Origin: Gavia stellata
Taxonomy: Eukaryota > Chordata > Aves > Gaviiformes > Gaviidae
Direction: 5' to 3'
Assembly: GCF_030936135.1 (NCBI RefSeq)
Contig: NC_082618.1
Location: 5,739,034-5,803,033 of the forward strand
Length of the DNA stretch: 64,000 nucleotides
Each line of letters starts with the position of its first letter. Position 1 is the first letter of the stretch. The position numbers were made by a program, and so were the translations under genes. This document shows, piece after piece, positions 53,601 through 63,507 of the stretch. The notes beneath the pieces are model-generated. The model was not told the DNA's origin and made no database searches. It saw nothing but the letters and a program-made list of their open reading frames with translations.

Positions 53601-56600
53601 TTTACCTAACAAGAATCAGGCGATGGGGCTGACAAACGCTGAGAGCACCGTTGCTAGTGGGCCACTTGATCTGGGCTAATCCTGTTAGAGACATCTTAAC
53701 TGCAGGGCAGATCATGCACGGTCTGTATCTTCTGACCTCCTGATGGCTGTAGGTATCTCATTGCAGACTCCGCTGTGGCTCACACAGAGGCATTTTCAGT
53801 GCCTTGTTTGCTGCGTATTTTATGTGTCTGTTGTCATGCCGCCAAGCCAGGCTTGCAGAGCAGAAGGGCTACTGTCCAAACCAAGGACAGCTGCGTCAAA
53901 GGTGGTGGAGGACCTGTCATGCTGTCAATACCATGGCCACCAGTTTCAGTAGCACTTACTGCTAATGCTTTACTTTGCTGAATAATTTCCATCAGCAAAC
54001 AAAACTAACTATTTTCATTGCCTAAAGTGTGAAAAAGCAGCTCTACAAAGCTCTAGCAGTCCTATTACTGTTACAGCAACAACAGCCTTAAATCAGACAT
54101 GAATGAGCGACCCACCAGAAGAGCTCTTTTTCCAAATCAGCACTGCTCCAGCAATGGACACATGCCCTTTGTCAGAAATCCTAACAGATGTCCTTTGTAG
54201 CTCATCAAACCAGAACAGCCAAGATGAAAGGAGATGCTCAGCTCCTTGTTGGAGGCTGGAGAGGCACCCTGGGGAAGCATCACATCCACTGCATAAATGG
54301 ATGTTGGGGCTGACCTAGCATAGCCATTCTCACACTGTAGTTCCAGAAAAAGGTAAATGAAGTAGCTTTTCACATCAGGTAGGCACTCAGGACTGCTGGA
54401 GCAGGTGTTTCTTCCCAGGCTGCCAAGCCTACAGGCGCCCAAAGCCCACAACACCCCGCAGGAATGGGTGAGCCAGTGCTCAGGTCCCAGCCCTCCATCA
54501 CCCTTCAGAGCAAGCACAGTGGTGGGACACAGCCCTGAAACATGCAGAAGAGACCCCTGGGGTCAGACAACCCCTATATCCAGCTTGATTACATGGAGAG
54601 GCACAGCTCCACCTGGAATACCCCAAACCAGCCCACGTGTTACAGATACTCGGTGTTTATCAAACAGCTTTACAATTCAGGACATAAATCAGTCTGACCA
54701 GCTGCCAGCCTTGAATCAATAATATTCTTGTAGATGAGTGGCTAGAGTATTAAATAAAATCCTTACATAACAGACAATCCAAGCCTGTCCATTCCTACAG
54801 ATTTACTGCTCTGCCTCCGGGTTTAAAGCCAGCCTTCTTGGCTCCCGGCCACAGTGCCCCGCTCCCGTTAAACGCACAGGCTCACAGCGAGCTGCACGAT
54901 GTGCCAGGCAACACGGAGCTCTCATGCCTGATGGCTCTTCAGACCAAATGAACTCACAAAAAGGTTTAAAGGCAAAATGACCCTGGCTCATTATAGCATG
55001 GATAGACATCCTACAAAGTGCTGCATCAACAGTAAACCAGGAGTTGGAGGGCTGCCTATAATCTCATGAAGTTTAGCCAGTTAGAGACAGCTTTAAGGGG
55101 ATAAAGCATCAAACTTCAGCTCTCAGCATGCCCAACTCTGCATCTGGCAATCTGCTGTCCAAGCAAGTTTTGCTTCTCCCGCATTAGTGACTGCTATCAT
55201 TACTTTACACTTTGGCGCTGTAGCTCTCAAACAGCATTGTAACAGTGGGCTTGGTCACCATTTCACAGAAAAGAAAGCAAAGCAGAAGAATAAGATGATC
55301 TGCTCAGGGTGGCAAACAGGGGCACAATCCAGAGCAGGCTCAGTGCTGAATCTGCTCACAAAGTAACAGCTTTCCCTGTAGCAAGTCTGCTCGGGTTTAA
55401 GCAAAACATATCTTGTTCTTGTACTAAAGGCCCTTTTTCTCCCCCTTTTTTTTTTTAAAAAATTGTTAACACACACTCAGCATCTGTGCACGCACAATAT
55501 GCACGTTACATTTAGTATCAATTACAGGACTCACTATGGAGATAAAATAAGAGTTATTCACTAAAGAAATTAACCTGTCAAGCAGCTGGAGTCTCTCTGG
55601 TCATGGGGATAAATATCTAGCAATGCTGATGAAAATTCAAATGAACAATATTAATTCAGAGTTTATCCAGTTTTACACCATGCAGTCTCTATTTAAAGGC
55701 CTGGAAGAAAAAAAACCCCAAGGTTTAAGAAATGGAAATGCAGAATAACATTTCCCGTAGAAGTTAATGCCTCTGTTGATCTTTCTGGGTTAGTCCTGGT
55801 GGGACTTGCCCTGCAAGAGCATCCCTCTGAAGACAGATACCCCCTCCACAAAAGCTGCAACAAGTATCCAAGGGGATCAACACATGACACTGAGTGAATG
55901 TGACAAACTGGCTGAGATCCCGCCAGCAGCTTCTTCCAGACCTTCAGCTGCCTTTGAGACACTCGCAGGACTGACGCAATCTCACCATCACAGCAACGGA
56001 CCATGATTTCATGCATCAACTCAAGCACATCCCAAACCATTTTCTTCCACTGTAACAGAGGCTTATTTAGGCTTTTTTACATATCAAACAGTTGCTTGGA
56101 AAATGGAAGCGGGGTTTGGGGTTGCTCTACTCTGACAGTAGAGCAACTTGCATCCCTGCTAAGGCTGAGAGGTAATGCCAAGAGCACAATGTAGAGAATA
56201 CGCTGCATTTGAATGTCTCACGTTCCCCTGCCTCCTCTCAGGTCACCCAAGATCCAAAAGGGATCTGCTAGTGATGAGCAGAAAACAGGCATCAACAGTA
56301 GAGGTGGTACAAACTCCATCACTGGGAGCTTTAAAAAAAATTACACTAGACAAAGTCCTGGTGGGAAAACACATACTCAAATCCTTCCTTAGATCCGACC
56401 TCAACCACACCTGGTTCCAGTTCTCTTACTTAGACTCTTAAGACAACAGGAGGGATGGGAAAAGAAAGCCCAAAGCAGCACACACGGAGAGGAAGACAGC
56501 TGCCTCGGTGTTCACAACCGAAGAGGGTTACTTTCTTGTAGAATAAGGACCCAAAAGTGAAGTAAACTGTCTGGTTTGACGATGAGAGAGAGACTTCTCA

Positions 56601-59600
56601 CATCACTCCACGCTTCATGCAAGGGTATGGAAGCCTCAGTCTTCCCAACAAAGCAGAGGAAGAAAATGCATTAAAAAAACAACTTTAGGAGTAATGGAGA
56701 AGGAAACTTCAAAGCAGAACAAATCAGGCAGCAATATAACATCAAGAAAGTGTGTGGATAAGACATCTGAAGGATAAAGAGGAAAGGATTGCTATACTGA
56801 CAGCCAGAATGCCTACTGATACACTGATAGGCAGAACACTGATAAGAACAGAGAAAGATTCTATTTCAATCTCCAACCCCACTAATTAACAGCATGAGCA
56901 GCCCAAGTGACCGCCATCCCTGGCTCCCAGCCATTCTTCATCCCTGGTGAAGGGTGAAGAGCTTGGCTCTTCAAGGGGGCACCATGGGATGCATCTCATC
57001 CCCTCACGCCATACAGAAATCAGGCATGTGCGTACCTGCAGTTTGAGAATGTGTTTCTGGCACTGCACGAATGAGGCTTAATATTAGCCCAAGATCCAAA
57101 TGCCAATTCCCTTGGCTAGCCACACAGCCAAGAGACATTGCCTAGCAATTTAGCTAATACCAGGTTAGGGTTAAGTCAGCTTGATACTTGTTAAACACAT
57201 GCCCACAACAATAAACAAAGACACAGATCACATTCACTCACACACTAATTAGGCTTATTAGGGAAGGAAAAGCCAGAGAAACACAGAGATTTACCAGGAA
57301 AAGATTCACTTATACATGTGAGGGATCAGGAGAAGACAGGACATTTGATGCAACAGCACTTCAATAGAAAGCATTCCAGGGGGAAAAAAACAAAACAAAA
57401 AACCAACAAACCACCACCATTCAGATATATATTTTTTTTTGTGCTCACCCCCATCTAGTAACTCAGCTGAGACAGTGCTGGCCCATGGAGCCCGAGGCAC
57501 AGCTACTCCCCGTCCAGACATGATCACTTTGTTAGATCACACTCCACAGCCCCATGGATTTACTTAAGGCTTGAGAAAAATATTAAGTAAAAGCCTAGTA
57601 CCATATGAACTAACAGCTCTACTGCCAAAGTGAGTCACTAAATTAAGCCCATTAATGCCAACCCCGAGAAAACTCTTCTCCCAAAATCAAGTTTTAGTCC
57701 TCCTGCTGTGTGTCCATTTATTTGTCTCTGACACTAATGAGAAACAAAGGGTTACTATAAGTGGTCTGGAAGACAGTATAGACCAGAGGAATTTAACTCC
57801 TAACCATTCTGAGCCGTCACAGATACCACCATTTTCTGCAATGCCTTAACGTAATTAAAAACCCCAGTTTTAGTGGCATGTCTTGCAATGCAGGGCAAAG
57901 GCTGCAAAGGTCACTGCTCCGGGCTCACTGTCTGCCCTGCCAGCAACTCCAGCTTAAACCATTTCCCTAATCCCCTGTCTCCCTAGTGTAAAAGCAGTCT
58001 CCCTGCTAAATAAGCACACTGCTGTTTAGATGGCACAGAGACTAAAGCACATCTGACCCCATGAATGCCAATGCCATTAAGGGTTAGATCATTTCCAGTT
58101 CATTAGCTCATGAAGTGCTGGAGCTGGAAATGTGTTTAATGTCTGCTTTAATAAGATTATGGCAGCTTAAAGAAAATGTACCTTTGACAAATAAGGATTT
58201 GGTGCATTGGGGTTCATCCAGCTGCCTCCTACCTCTATTATTCAGAGCTTGACTCAGAACTGAAAGTGCCCCTAAACCAGGCACACAGATAACCCAACCC
58301 AGCTCACGACAAGCCAAACCACAAACCAAACCAAGACAAATCCACCGTAGGTCTGAAAAACACCCAGCTGTGTTCACTGGGGTAGTCTTACTCAGGTAAG
58401 GGATGGTGCAAATATACCGTAACTGCTTCTTACCCCTGTAGGTAAGTCACCAGGCTGTTAGGGATCTGTGTGCTGTGCTCCATCCCATGGGAGCATCCCC
58501 CAGGCTGATGATTACATTCCCTACTTCTCAGTGCCTGGCTGCCACCAGCGCAAGACCACAGCACCAAGCTGCTCTCTCCACTGCTGCGATCTCCTTGCTA
58601 AGTGATTCTCTCATTGCAGCTCACGCCCAGCTCACACCCCAGAGCAGAAGCAATGTGTGATTACTCATACTCTGGAGCCTGACCCTGTTAGTGCTAGAAT
58701 ACCTCCTCATGAGCAGCTGCGGCATGGGGAGGACTACACAGAGTGCTTCCCTCTTGACCTAACTGCAATTAAGATGTCACCAATATTAAACCATGACACA
58801 CTCTGGAGAATATATAAATGGGATGACACAGGGCTACGGCCTGCAGCCCTGAGTTTTGCACTGAAATTCAGTAGGGTTGGGAACGGGGTGGAACAAATGC
58901 CTTCTTGAAAGGGAGCCTGAATCAACTACAAAGCACTGGGACACTTTACATCCTTAAAACCTTTTCTTTTTCTTCTACAGACAGAAAAAGCATGGAACAA
59001 ATATATCTGCTGACCATGGGGATTCTACAGCATGCAGCAACATTCATTTTACAGCAGGAAAAACCTGCTGGAAGTTGGTACTGGTTAAATCCTCCTGGAG
59101 TTTTAGGACTCAGCGCTGGGAGCTCAGTGATCCAAGCATTACAAGCACAAATGATCAAGGCTTTGCAGACATAAGCACAGCTCCAATTACTTCGCATCAG
59201 CTGAAGCTAAAGAGGATGCCGCTTACCAAGCTGTCCAGCCCTCCTCCCAGGAGGTCCACAGCACCCATCTGCATGGAGGACACTTGGGGAACATTCACTG
59301 GGGGTCCCAGGTCCAGGTTGAGAAGGTCACCCAGAAGGTCGCCCTGCGATGGAATGACCTGCGGTTGCTCCAGGTTTGTAGCGGCTGTTGTGCCCACGGG
59401 GCTATCGCCTGCATCGGTACTATGGGTGGGAGGAACAAGAAGCAGGAGAGAGAAACATTAGTCACCTTTGGCCAAAGACTTTCCATGCATTGTGCATGGT
59501 TTTCAATTCAGAAAAGAGAATCTCCAAGGTGTGAAATCTGTCCACCTTGAGAATCACAGACCCCTCCAGAACAGTGAGTCATGAGTACTACATGGACTGC

Positions 59601-62600
59601 AGCACTGAAAATAATTATTTCCCAGCTCAAAAGAAACCTATAGAGATGATTTTCAGCCCACTGGGCCTGGAGAACTACATGTAAACATGGGAAAAAAATA
59701 AATACAGATTTCCTCAGAGACCTAACACTGATAAAACCCTTGAGCCCTCACTCTAACCAGTGCAAACTCAACCACTCCCCACAGATCTGGATTAACCACC
59801 TTCTACTGAGCAACACCAAGCTCCACAACTCTTTTCTAATTAAAGACCTCAATCTAAAATTGATTCCTTCCTTCTATCAATGTTTTCCTTTTCTCTGAGT
59901 TAACAGGCATGCTAATTACTAGTCTAGAAATGCTCATTATAGACCTTCCAAAATTTCTCATCATACGCAGTCTGGCTACCTTTTATATTCACTTGCCGCT
60001 GAATTTTACAAGAAGGAGAGGGGAAAAAAAAGAAGGACTGACTGTAGCTCCTGGAGATCTGATTACAACATATTTATTCTTTAAATCCAGAGATACTAAC
60101 ATTTTAGATAACTTAAAATCTATTTTGTATTCTGCTGCCAGCAGTAATGGACAAAATTATTTCTAGCTCATATTACTGCAGATGCAGCCAACAGGTAATT
60201 GCACACAAATGACATAGGAATTAGCTTCCTGACAAGGTGTTTAACACTGGGGCTCTTTTGTAAGGACTGCAGCTCCTGATTTTGAGTAGCCACGATTCTC
60301 TTCCTTATCCTTATTCAGTTACTGAGGGGAAAGCTTTAGCAACAGAGCATAAGCCGCTCCCAACTTCAGTGCCAAGAGGAAAAGATGTAGCATAAGGACT
60401 GCAGAATGAATTAGTTATCAGGCAGTGACAGAAAGGGTTGAAAGCTTCTTTGCAATAAAGGTTTAGACCCCTAATAGTACTAATATCAGTTGTCCTTTTT
60501 GCTTCTGCCTTCAGCAGGGAGACTTCCGAGTATGCTGAACAGCCAACTAAAACATTTTTGAAGAGCAAGTGGTTACCGTGATCTACTCCCACCCCCAACC
60601 TGAGAACAGGGAAGAACAGCATGTATGAGCAGAGGCATATTACAATCCGGTAGTGCACACACATGGTTCGTTCCCAGCATATAATCCCTTCAACACCACA
60701 CCTCTTCAACACTTACTCATCCTTCTTCTGATGGAGATAAAGCAATCCTTCAAGGTCTTGTGTAACTGCAGTTGCCCCAAAGCCCAATAATAAATTAGGA
60801 AAGGACAAAGCTAAGTCAGTTTGTATTAAAAAGCAAAACACCAAGCCTTCCATTTCTGTAGAGAATGGGCCTCTTTAAAGAGATTTGTATAAACAACTTT
60901 GCGTTTTCTTTGAAAGAAAAAAATGAAGAATACGTGGATTATAAAGGGCAAAAAGACTTGATGTAAGCTTTCTCCCTTATAGTCTTGGGCAGTGGCTAGC
61001 AGCTGGGCTTGCCCATGTGAGTTGGAGATTTGGCCCTCCTATGAGTTCAGCCTCCAGCAGTTCCCAGATGTTGGGTGTCACAAGGGATGCACAGCCTGAA
61101 CCAAAAATTTCCTGCAGCCACCTGTGTGGGAATGGGGACTCCTGCCCACATCTAACCAGACTCCATGCCTAACCATCTCCCCAAACTTCCCAGCTGCATT
61201 ATAGCTGAGCAGGAGTGGTGGGAGCCACCACTTGAGGAAACACTGCCAAGCAATCAGGAGATTTCTTCCCCACCTTTAGGATTCATCTGCAACTCTACGA
61301 CACTTGGGCTCATTGAAGAGGCAGGAACATCTCACCATCTGTGAGCTGTTCAATGGGTCTTCCCATCAGCTGAGCGCTGAAAGGAACCTATCCTACACTG
61401 CTTTGAATGAAAATGAAATGAATCAAAATGCAATGTAGTGTATTCCGCCAACCATAACTAACTCCTAAGTTTATAGCCAGGAAAGCACCACTCATCTAGC
61501 TACTTCTGCTTATCTACTCCACGCAACGCTATCTTGACTCTCTTAAGCCACATTTATTGTGGACATCTCTCCACAGTAAAGCAGAAAAACACAATAACAG
61601 GGCCTCTTTATGAGGTGAGCTCACATTGGAGAAGCCTGGTGTGCCATTAAGTAACACCACTCATTTTTTAACTTACCAAATGGCCTAGAGCAGTGCAGCA
61701 GTATGCTCTGTTGAGCACCCTTCAAGACCTTCCCCCAGCTCTGGCTTTCTCAGCTTGCCACTGCCGACTGAGGCCTGAAGGTTTTATGTTTAATTAATGG
61801 GTAATTTAGTAGTAAACACCACCGGGGCAGTGTACAATACTGCTATAGTCAGAAAAGATTTGAGGTCAGCAGACTGCCTGAGCATGACCAAGTCAAGCCA
61901 CACACACAGTATACACAAGAAGCTAGTAGAAAGACCACTCCTTGAGCTGACTAACCCCCCCCAAAACATTAGCTTCTGTAGCGACCTGAAACAACAGCAT
62001 ACAGGAAGGCTGGTAACACCAAAGACCAAAGCTACTCCCGCCCCAGCTCACTTTGCTGTTGAGGCAAATCTTTGAGTAGGAGAGGTAGCTGCGGAAAGCA
62101 GCCACTGCTTTTCTTGTCCAACTGGTAGACTTGTGCTTGCTGGTCCTGGGTCAATGCAGCCAGACTTGATTTCATAGGCAGGGAGAAAACAACTCAGCTT
62201 CCCGAAGCTAGTCATTACAGAAATAGCTTTAGTTGCTAAGAATAGCAGAGAAGCGTCAGAAAATAGAAAAGGAGCAGCATCGCACACTGATTTATCAGTG
62301 CAACAGCAAAAAATAGCACTCCAAATGTCACTTTGGGAATTTTATTAAGAGGTAAGCCTGGATACTCTGCCTCCTGCTGTAAAGCACACTTATATTTGTA
62401 ATTAATACCATTAGTGCAAATAGCACTGCTTACCTGAATGAGGAACCATGGGAACAGGCTCAACAGCAACACTGCTGCAGCCCAGGACTACTGCACTGCC
62501 TGCTCTTGCAGATCTAACCCACTTCCAGGACTGCGATCACAGGGAAGCATTAAAGCTTCAGAAAATAAGCCAAAACGTTTCAACCCCCACCCCAAAGGTT

Positions 62601-63507
62601 AGACAGAACCGTATCAGTCTAGTCATCTTCTTTTAAGCCCAAAGAGTTTTCAGTGATGGGGTTTAGATGGCATTTACACTCCCCTTGCTTTATAGGCACC
62701 AAGTGAGACAGGTAGTTTTACCAGTCCTTCCTCATTTCATATTCCAACAGCTAAGGATCCCTGTGCTTGCTAGTTCCACGAAATTGGTGTTATTCTACAC
62801 AAGTGACGCTTGTAAAGCTGCGCTGTTGCTAAAGCAAAAGCTCTTACAAAATCAAAGAAGCATATCCTTCTGAAAGATGCTTGTTTTTACCACAGTCATC
62901 GTCTTCCTGGAAGTATGCCCTTGTACCAGTTATCCAAAGCTTCTGCTTTTTTTATTCAAACTCTCACGGCAAGAGGACTTATAGCCAGTGTCTTCTCAAA
63001 AATCATCATAGCTTCTCCTCACACAAGAACTTTGATACTTCCTCTGTCTTCTGACCCAGAAACTCAGAAGCTACATACCCAGGATTAAATTCTACAATGA
63101 AATGGCCTCTTGAATGACCTGCAAGCCCCTACACAATCAATAAAAAAACCCACTAGAGCGTTATAAAAGATCTTTGCATCTTTCGGACTGTTTGCTAGAA
63201 AGAAACAAGCAATCCTGCCCGTTATCACCATGGTTGCCTCAGCTTACCTTCCATGGTGAATTGGCAAGTGTTTGCGGTGGATCCCATGGCTCCCTTCCAC
63301 AAAAGCGTTGGGTGGTTTGTGGTACACAGAAGCCAGAGACCCAATATGGCAGATCAACTCATCCAGCAGAGTCGGTTCAATCAGATCGGTCTCTTCAGAA
63401 ATAAGTGGCTTTTCTGAGAGGACTACTTCTTTGGCAGTCACTGGATCCGTGGAAAGAAGGCGCCAGTAGATGTAGCCACGATCCCGCAGGTCTGGGTTGT
63501 CAGAATC
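23556..63507 (-). CDS. AP2B1: AP2B1, AP-2 complex subunit beta, 3' half (partial gene)
   Basis: Ten exons on the - strand encode the last 439 residues, in frame throughout. Using the 951-aa human numbering, the window begins at Asp513. Trunk end: [19 protein letters not shown]. Hinge: clathrin box LLNLD at 631-635. Cassette exon: 664-677. Appendage: about 715-951, ending SILKN-like AILKN. AP-2 links clathrin to cargo and PIP2 at the plasma membrane; the beta appendage recruits ARH, beta-arrestin, epsin and Eps15. Key appendage residues are present: Tyr829 (Tyr815 in the 937-aa form), Trp855 (841), Glu863 (849), Tyr902 (888) and Glu916 (902). AP1B1 is excluded because [37 protein letters not shown] and [14 protein letters not shown] are AP2B1 sequences. 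The 5' half lies beyond the right edge. Confidence 0.98.
23631..24713 (-). other. AP2B1: AP2B1 intron before the terminal exon
   Basis: 1.1 kb. A weak MIR-like phrase (ccttggcaagtaactgctc) occurs near 24465-24490, but the match is too short to call. Nothing else seen. Confidence 0.6.
24714..24868 (-). CDS. AP2B1: AP2B1 exon, appendage platform
   Basis: 155 nt, acceptor ctctctgaag and donor acg|gtgagg. Encodes residues 876-927 ([20 protein letters not shown] onward). It holds Tyr902 and Glu916, part of the platform groove that binds the helical motif of ARH, beta-arrestin and epsin. Confidence 0.98.
27134..27177. repeat. Two overlapping palindromes, one with forkhead-type cores
   Basis: CAACCATGTG (27134-27143) and CACATGGTTG (27152-27161) are perfect 10-bp inverted arms around an 8-nt loop. 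Overlapping the right arm, TGTTTAAA (27160-27167) and TTTAAACA (27170-27177) form a second inverted repeat containing TGTTTA/TAAACA forkhead cores. Confidence 0.75.
27524..27640 (+). promoter_or_regulatory. Candidate intronic promoter: CCAAT, X-box, E-box, TATA
   Basis: In 90 bp on the + strand: ATTGG (inverted CCAAT) 27524-27528; the perfect palindrome GTTGCTAAGCAAC 27534-27546, an RFX-type X-box; CATGTGAC 27588-27595, a USF/MITF-type E-box; and TATAAAA 27605-27611. CpG-containing sequence follows at 27670-27720. A start near 27635, antisense to AP2B1, would be expected. The sites are read directly; promoter activity is inferred. Confidence 0.4.
30724..30744. repeat. Short inverted repeat in an AP2B1 intron
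   Basis: CTCCTAA, seven bases of spacer, then TTAGGAG. It lies within a CpG-containing patch (about 30330-30800) that differs from the surrounding AT-rich intron. Confidence 0.7.
32750..32840 (-). repeat. MIR-like ancient SINE
   Basis: The + strand carries cagatgctgaaaggtgaag, then tggctgacccaggattatgc, then agtaggttaaagtcaggac. This parallels the reverse-complement MIR series cagatgaggaaactgaggc, gacttgcccaaggtcacac and agtaagtggcagagccggg. Divergent, called by eye. Confidence 0.6.
33196..33282 (-). CDS. AP2B1: AP2B1 exon, sandwich-platform junction
   Basis: 87 nt, acceptor gtttctag (with AG at 33284-33283) and donor g|gtgagt. Completes Glu847 and encodes [19 protein letters not shown] onward to Ala875. 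Trp855 and Glu863 are platform ligand-binding residues. Human has IKECHLNAD where this has IKDCHLNAD. Confidence 0.98.
33283..34016 (-). other. AP2B1: AP2B1 intron (0.7 kb)
   Basis: Contains an A/C low-complexity run at about 33715-33757. Nothing else seen. Confidence 0.7.
33715..33757. repeat. A/C-rich low-complexity tract
   Basis: Alternating runs of C and A (cccccccaaaaaaa and similar) over about 43 nt. Simple low-complexity DNA. Confidence 0.8.
34017..34101 (-). CDS. AP2B1: AP2B1 exon, appendage sandwich
   Basis: 85 nt, acceptor ctgtaacag and donor g|gtgagt. Encodes [19 protein letters not shown] through KM (residues 819-846). Tyr829 is the sandwich-site tyrosine that family knowledge links to Eps15, AP180 and amphiphysin binding. 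Confidence 0.98.
36050..36290 (+). repeat. CR1 LINE 3' fragment
   Basis: The series aaaatttaggctaaacgt, ctccagtgcttggagtattt, aaaatcagccttgacaatgc and atgacctaagatcttttcc plus aaccctgatttaatgatt follows the 3' end of avian CR1 (taggttaaac, cttggagatactcaaaac, ggatgacctccagaggtccc, ttccaacc, attctgtgatt) in order on the + strand. The fragment is 5' truncated and old. Confidence 0.75.
38085..38285. promoter_or_regulatory. CpG-rich patch with a CRE-like site inside an AP2B1 intron
   Basis: Roughly 18 CpG dinucleotides occur within about 200 bp of otherwise AT-rich intron. TTACGTCA at 38227-38234 resembles a CREB/ATF site. All three + frames are open across part of it, as expected from composition. 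No protein similarity was recognised. A regulatory role is inferred. Confidence 0.4.
42225..42310 (+). repeat. Possible MIR/CORE-SINE-like tail
   Basis: The phrases cttgtaaagcaccgtggaag and gagcactagagaaatattaa resemble the widespread SINE tail gtaaagcgctttgaagatg plus gcgctatagaaatgctaa. No upstream part is recognisable. Confidence 0.4.
42760..42889 (-). CDS. AP2B1: AP2B1 exon, appendage sandwich
   Basis: 130 nt, acceptor ttgcccag and donor cag|gtaagg. Completes Ser775 and encodes [19 protein letters not shown] onward to Gln818. Identical, as far as I recall, to the mammalian sequence. Confidence 0.98.
42890..45467 (-). other. AP2B1: AP2B1 intron (2.6 kb)
   Basis: Contains a two-copy 24-bp tandem repeat at 43624-43671. 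No exon or recognised transposon seen. Confidence 0.65.
43624..43671. repeat. 24-bp tandem duplication
   Basis: Two adjacent 24-nt copies starting cgaaggcagat and ending ttcagata differ at two positions (g/a changes). This looks like a recent local duplication. Confidence 0.9.
45468..45613 (-). CDS. AP2B1: AP2B1 exon, start of the appendage
   Basis: 146 nt, acceptor tgttccag and donor ag|gtaaga. Encodes residues 727-774 ([19 protein letters not shown] onward), the first strands of the beta appendage. Human has THRQ where this has SHRQ. Confidence 0.98.
45614..46903 (-). other. AP2B1: AP2B1 intron (1.3 kb)
   Basis: No exon or recognisable repeat seen. Confidence 0.6.
46904..47050 (-). CDS. 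AP2B1: AP2B1 exon, hinge to appendage
   Basis: 147 nt, 49 codons, phase 0. The acceptor is cctccag; the donor is tct|gtacgt. Encodes [19 protein letters not shown] through the [14 protein letters not shown] block to Ser726, the proline-rich distal hinge. Human has PKAVWLP across the junction where this gives PKSVWLP. A second GT (gtaagg) lies four bases downstream of the donor. Confidence 0.96.
47051..48964 (-). other. AP2B1: AP2B1 intron downstream of the cassette exon (1.9 kb)
   Basis: No other exon or repeat recognised. It may carry splicing elements for the 42-nt exon. Confidence 0.6.
48965..49006 (-). CDS. AP2B1: AP2B1 42-nt cassette exon (14-residue hinge insert)
   Basis: Encodes [14 protein letters not shown] (residues 664-677), identical to the 14 residues that distinguish the 951-aa from the 937-aa human isoform. 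It is phase 0 at both ends, so skipping keeps the frame. The donor gca|gtaagt is strong. The acceptor follows a long tract of CUCUCU and UCUUU-type repeats, the binding pattern of PTB-family repressors. Confidence 0.95.
55250..55350 (-). repeat. MIR-like ancient SINE
   Basis: The + strand shows ccatttcacagaaaagaaag, a gaataagatgatctgctcag segment and ggtggcaaacaggggcac, paralleling the reverse-complement MIR series ccattttacagatgaggaaa, gttaagtgacttgcccaag and gtcacacagc. Divergent, called by eye. Confidence 0.6.
56121..56147. repeat. Perfect 11-bp inverted repeat
   Basis: GTTGCTCTACT (56121-56131), loop CTGAC, then AGTAGAGCAAC (56137-56147). Two flanking G and T bases could extend the stem by wobble pairs in RNA. 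It is too short for a typical microRNA precursor. Confidence 0.85.
56255..56420 (+). repeat. Probable CR1-like LINE fragment
   Basis: The phrases gtagaggtggtacaaactcc, atcactgggagctttaaa and actagacaaagtcctggtgg resemble the CR1 3' region (gaggtggt, ctccatccttggagatact, actggacaaagtcctg). No clear terminal repeat is seen. Confidence 0.5.
59227..59419 (-). CDS. AP2B1: AP2B1 exon, hinge with clathrin box
   Basis: 193 nt, acceptor acccatag and donor ttg|gtaagc. Encodes residues 600-663, including [23 protein letters not shown] (631-635) is the clathrin box that binds the clathrin terminal domain. Confidence 0.98.
59420..63247 (-). other. AP2B1: AP2B1 intron (3.8 kb)
   Basis: No exon, since the flanking exons join in frame, and no confident repeat seen. 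Confidence 0.65.
63248..63507 (-). CDS. AP2B1: AP2B1 exon, end of trunk and start of hinge
   Basis: 260 nt, acceptor ctttttctcag and donor ag|gtaagc. Encodes residues 513-598 ([20 protein letters not shown] through HLPIHHG). This is the 5'-most AP2B1 exon in the window; the preceding exon should end in a phase-0 junction beyond 64000. Confidence 0.98.

Larger units (their letters stand above)
49007..59226 (-). other. AP2B1: AP2B1 intron (10.2 kb)
   Basis: No exon. Contains a MIR-like fragment (about 55250-55350), a perfect hairpin (56121-56147) and a CR1-like fragment (about 56255-56420). A run of 14 or so T lies near 49910-49924. Confidence 0.7.

Noticed and set aside
3705-63507. Identity as GAS2L1, RASL10A and AP1B1
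   Set aside because: The paralogous block was considered first, but the hinge and appendage residues of the adaptin, the effector region and CaaX tail of the GTPase, and the CH/GAR residues all fit the AP2B1, RASL10B and GAS2L2 members.
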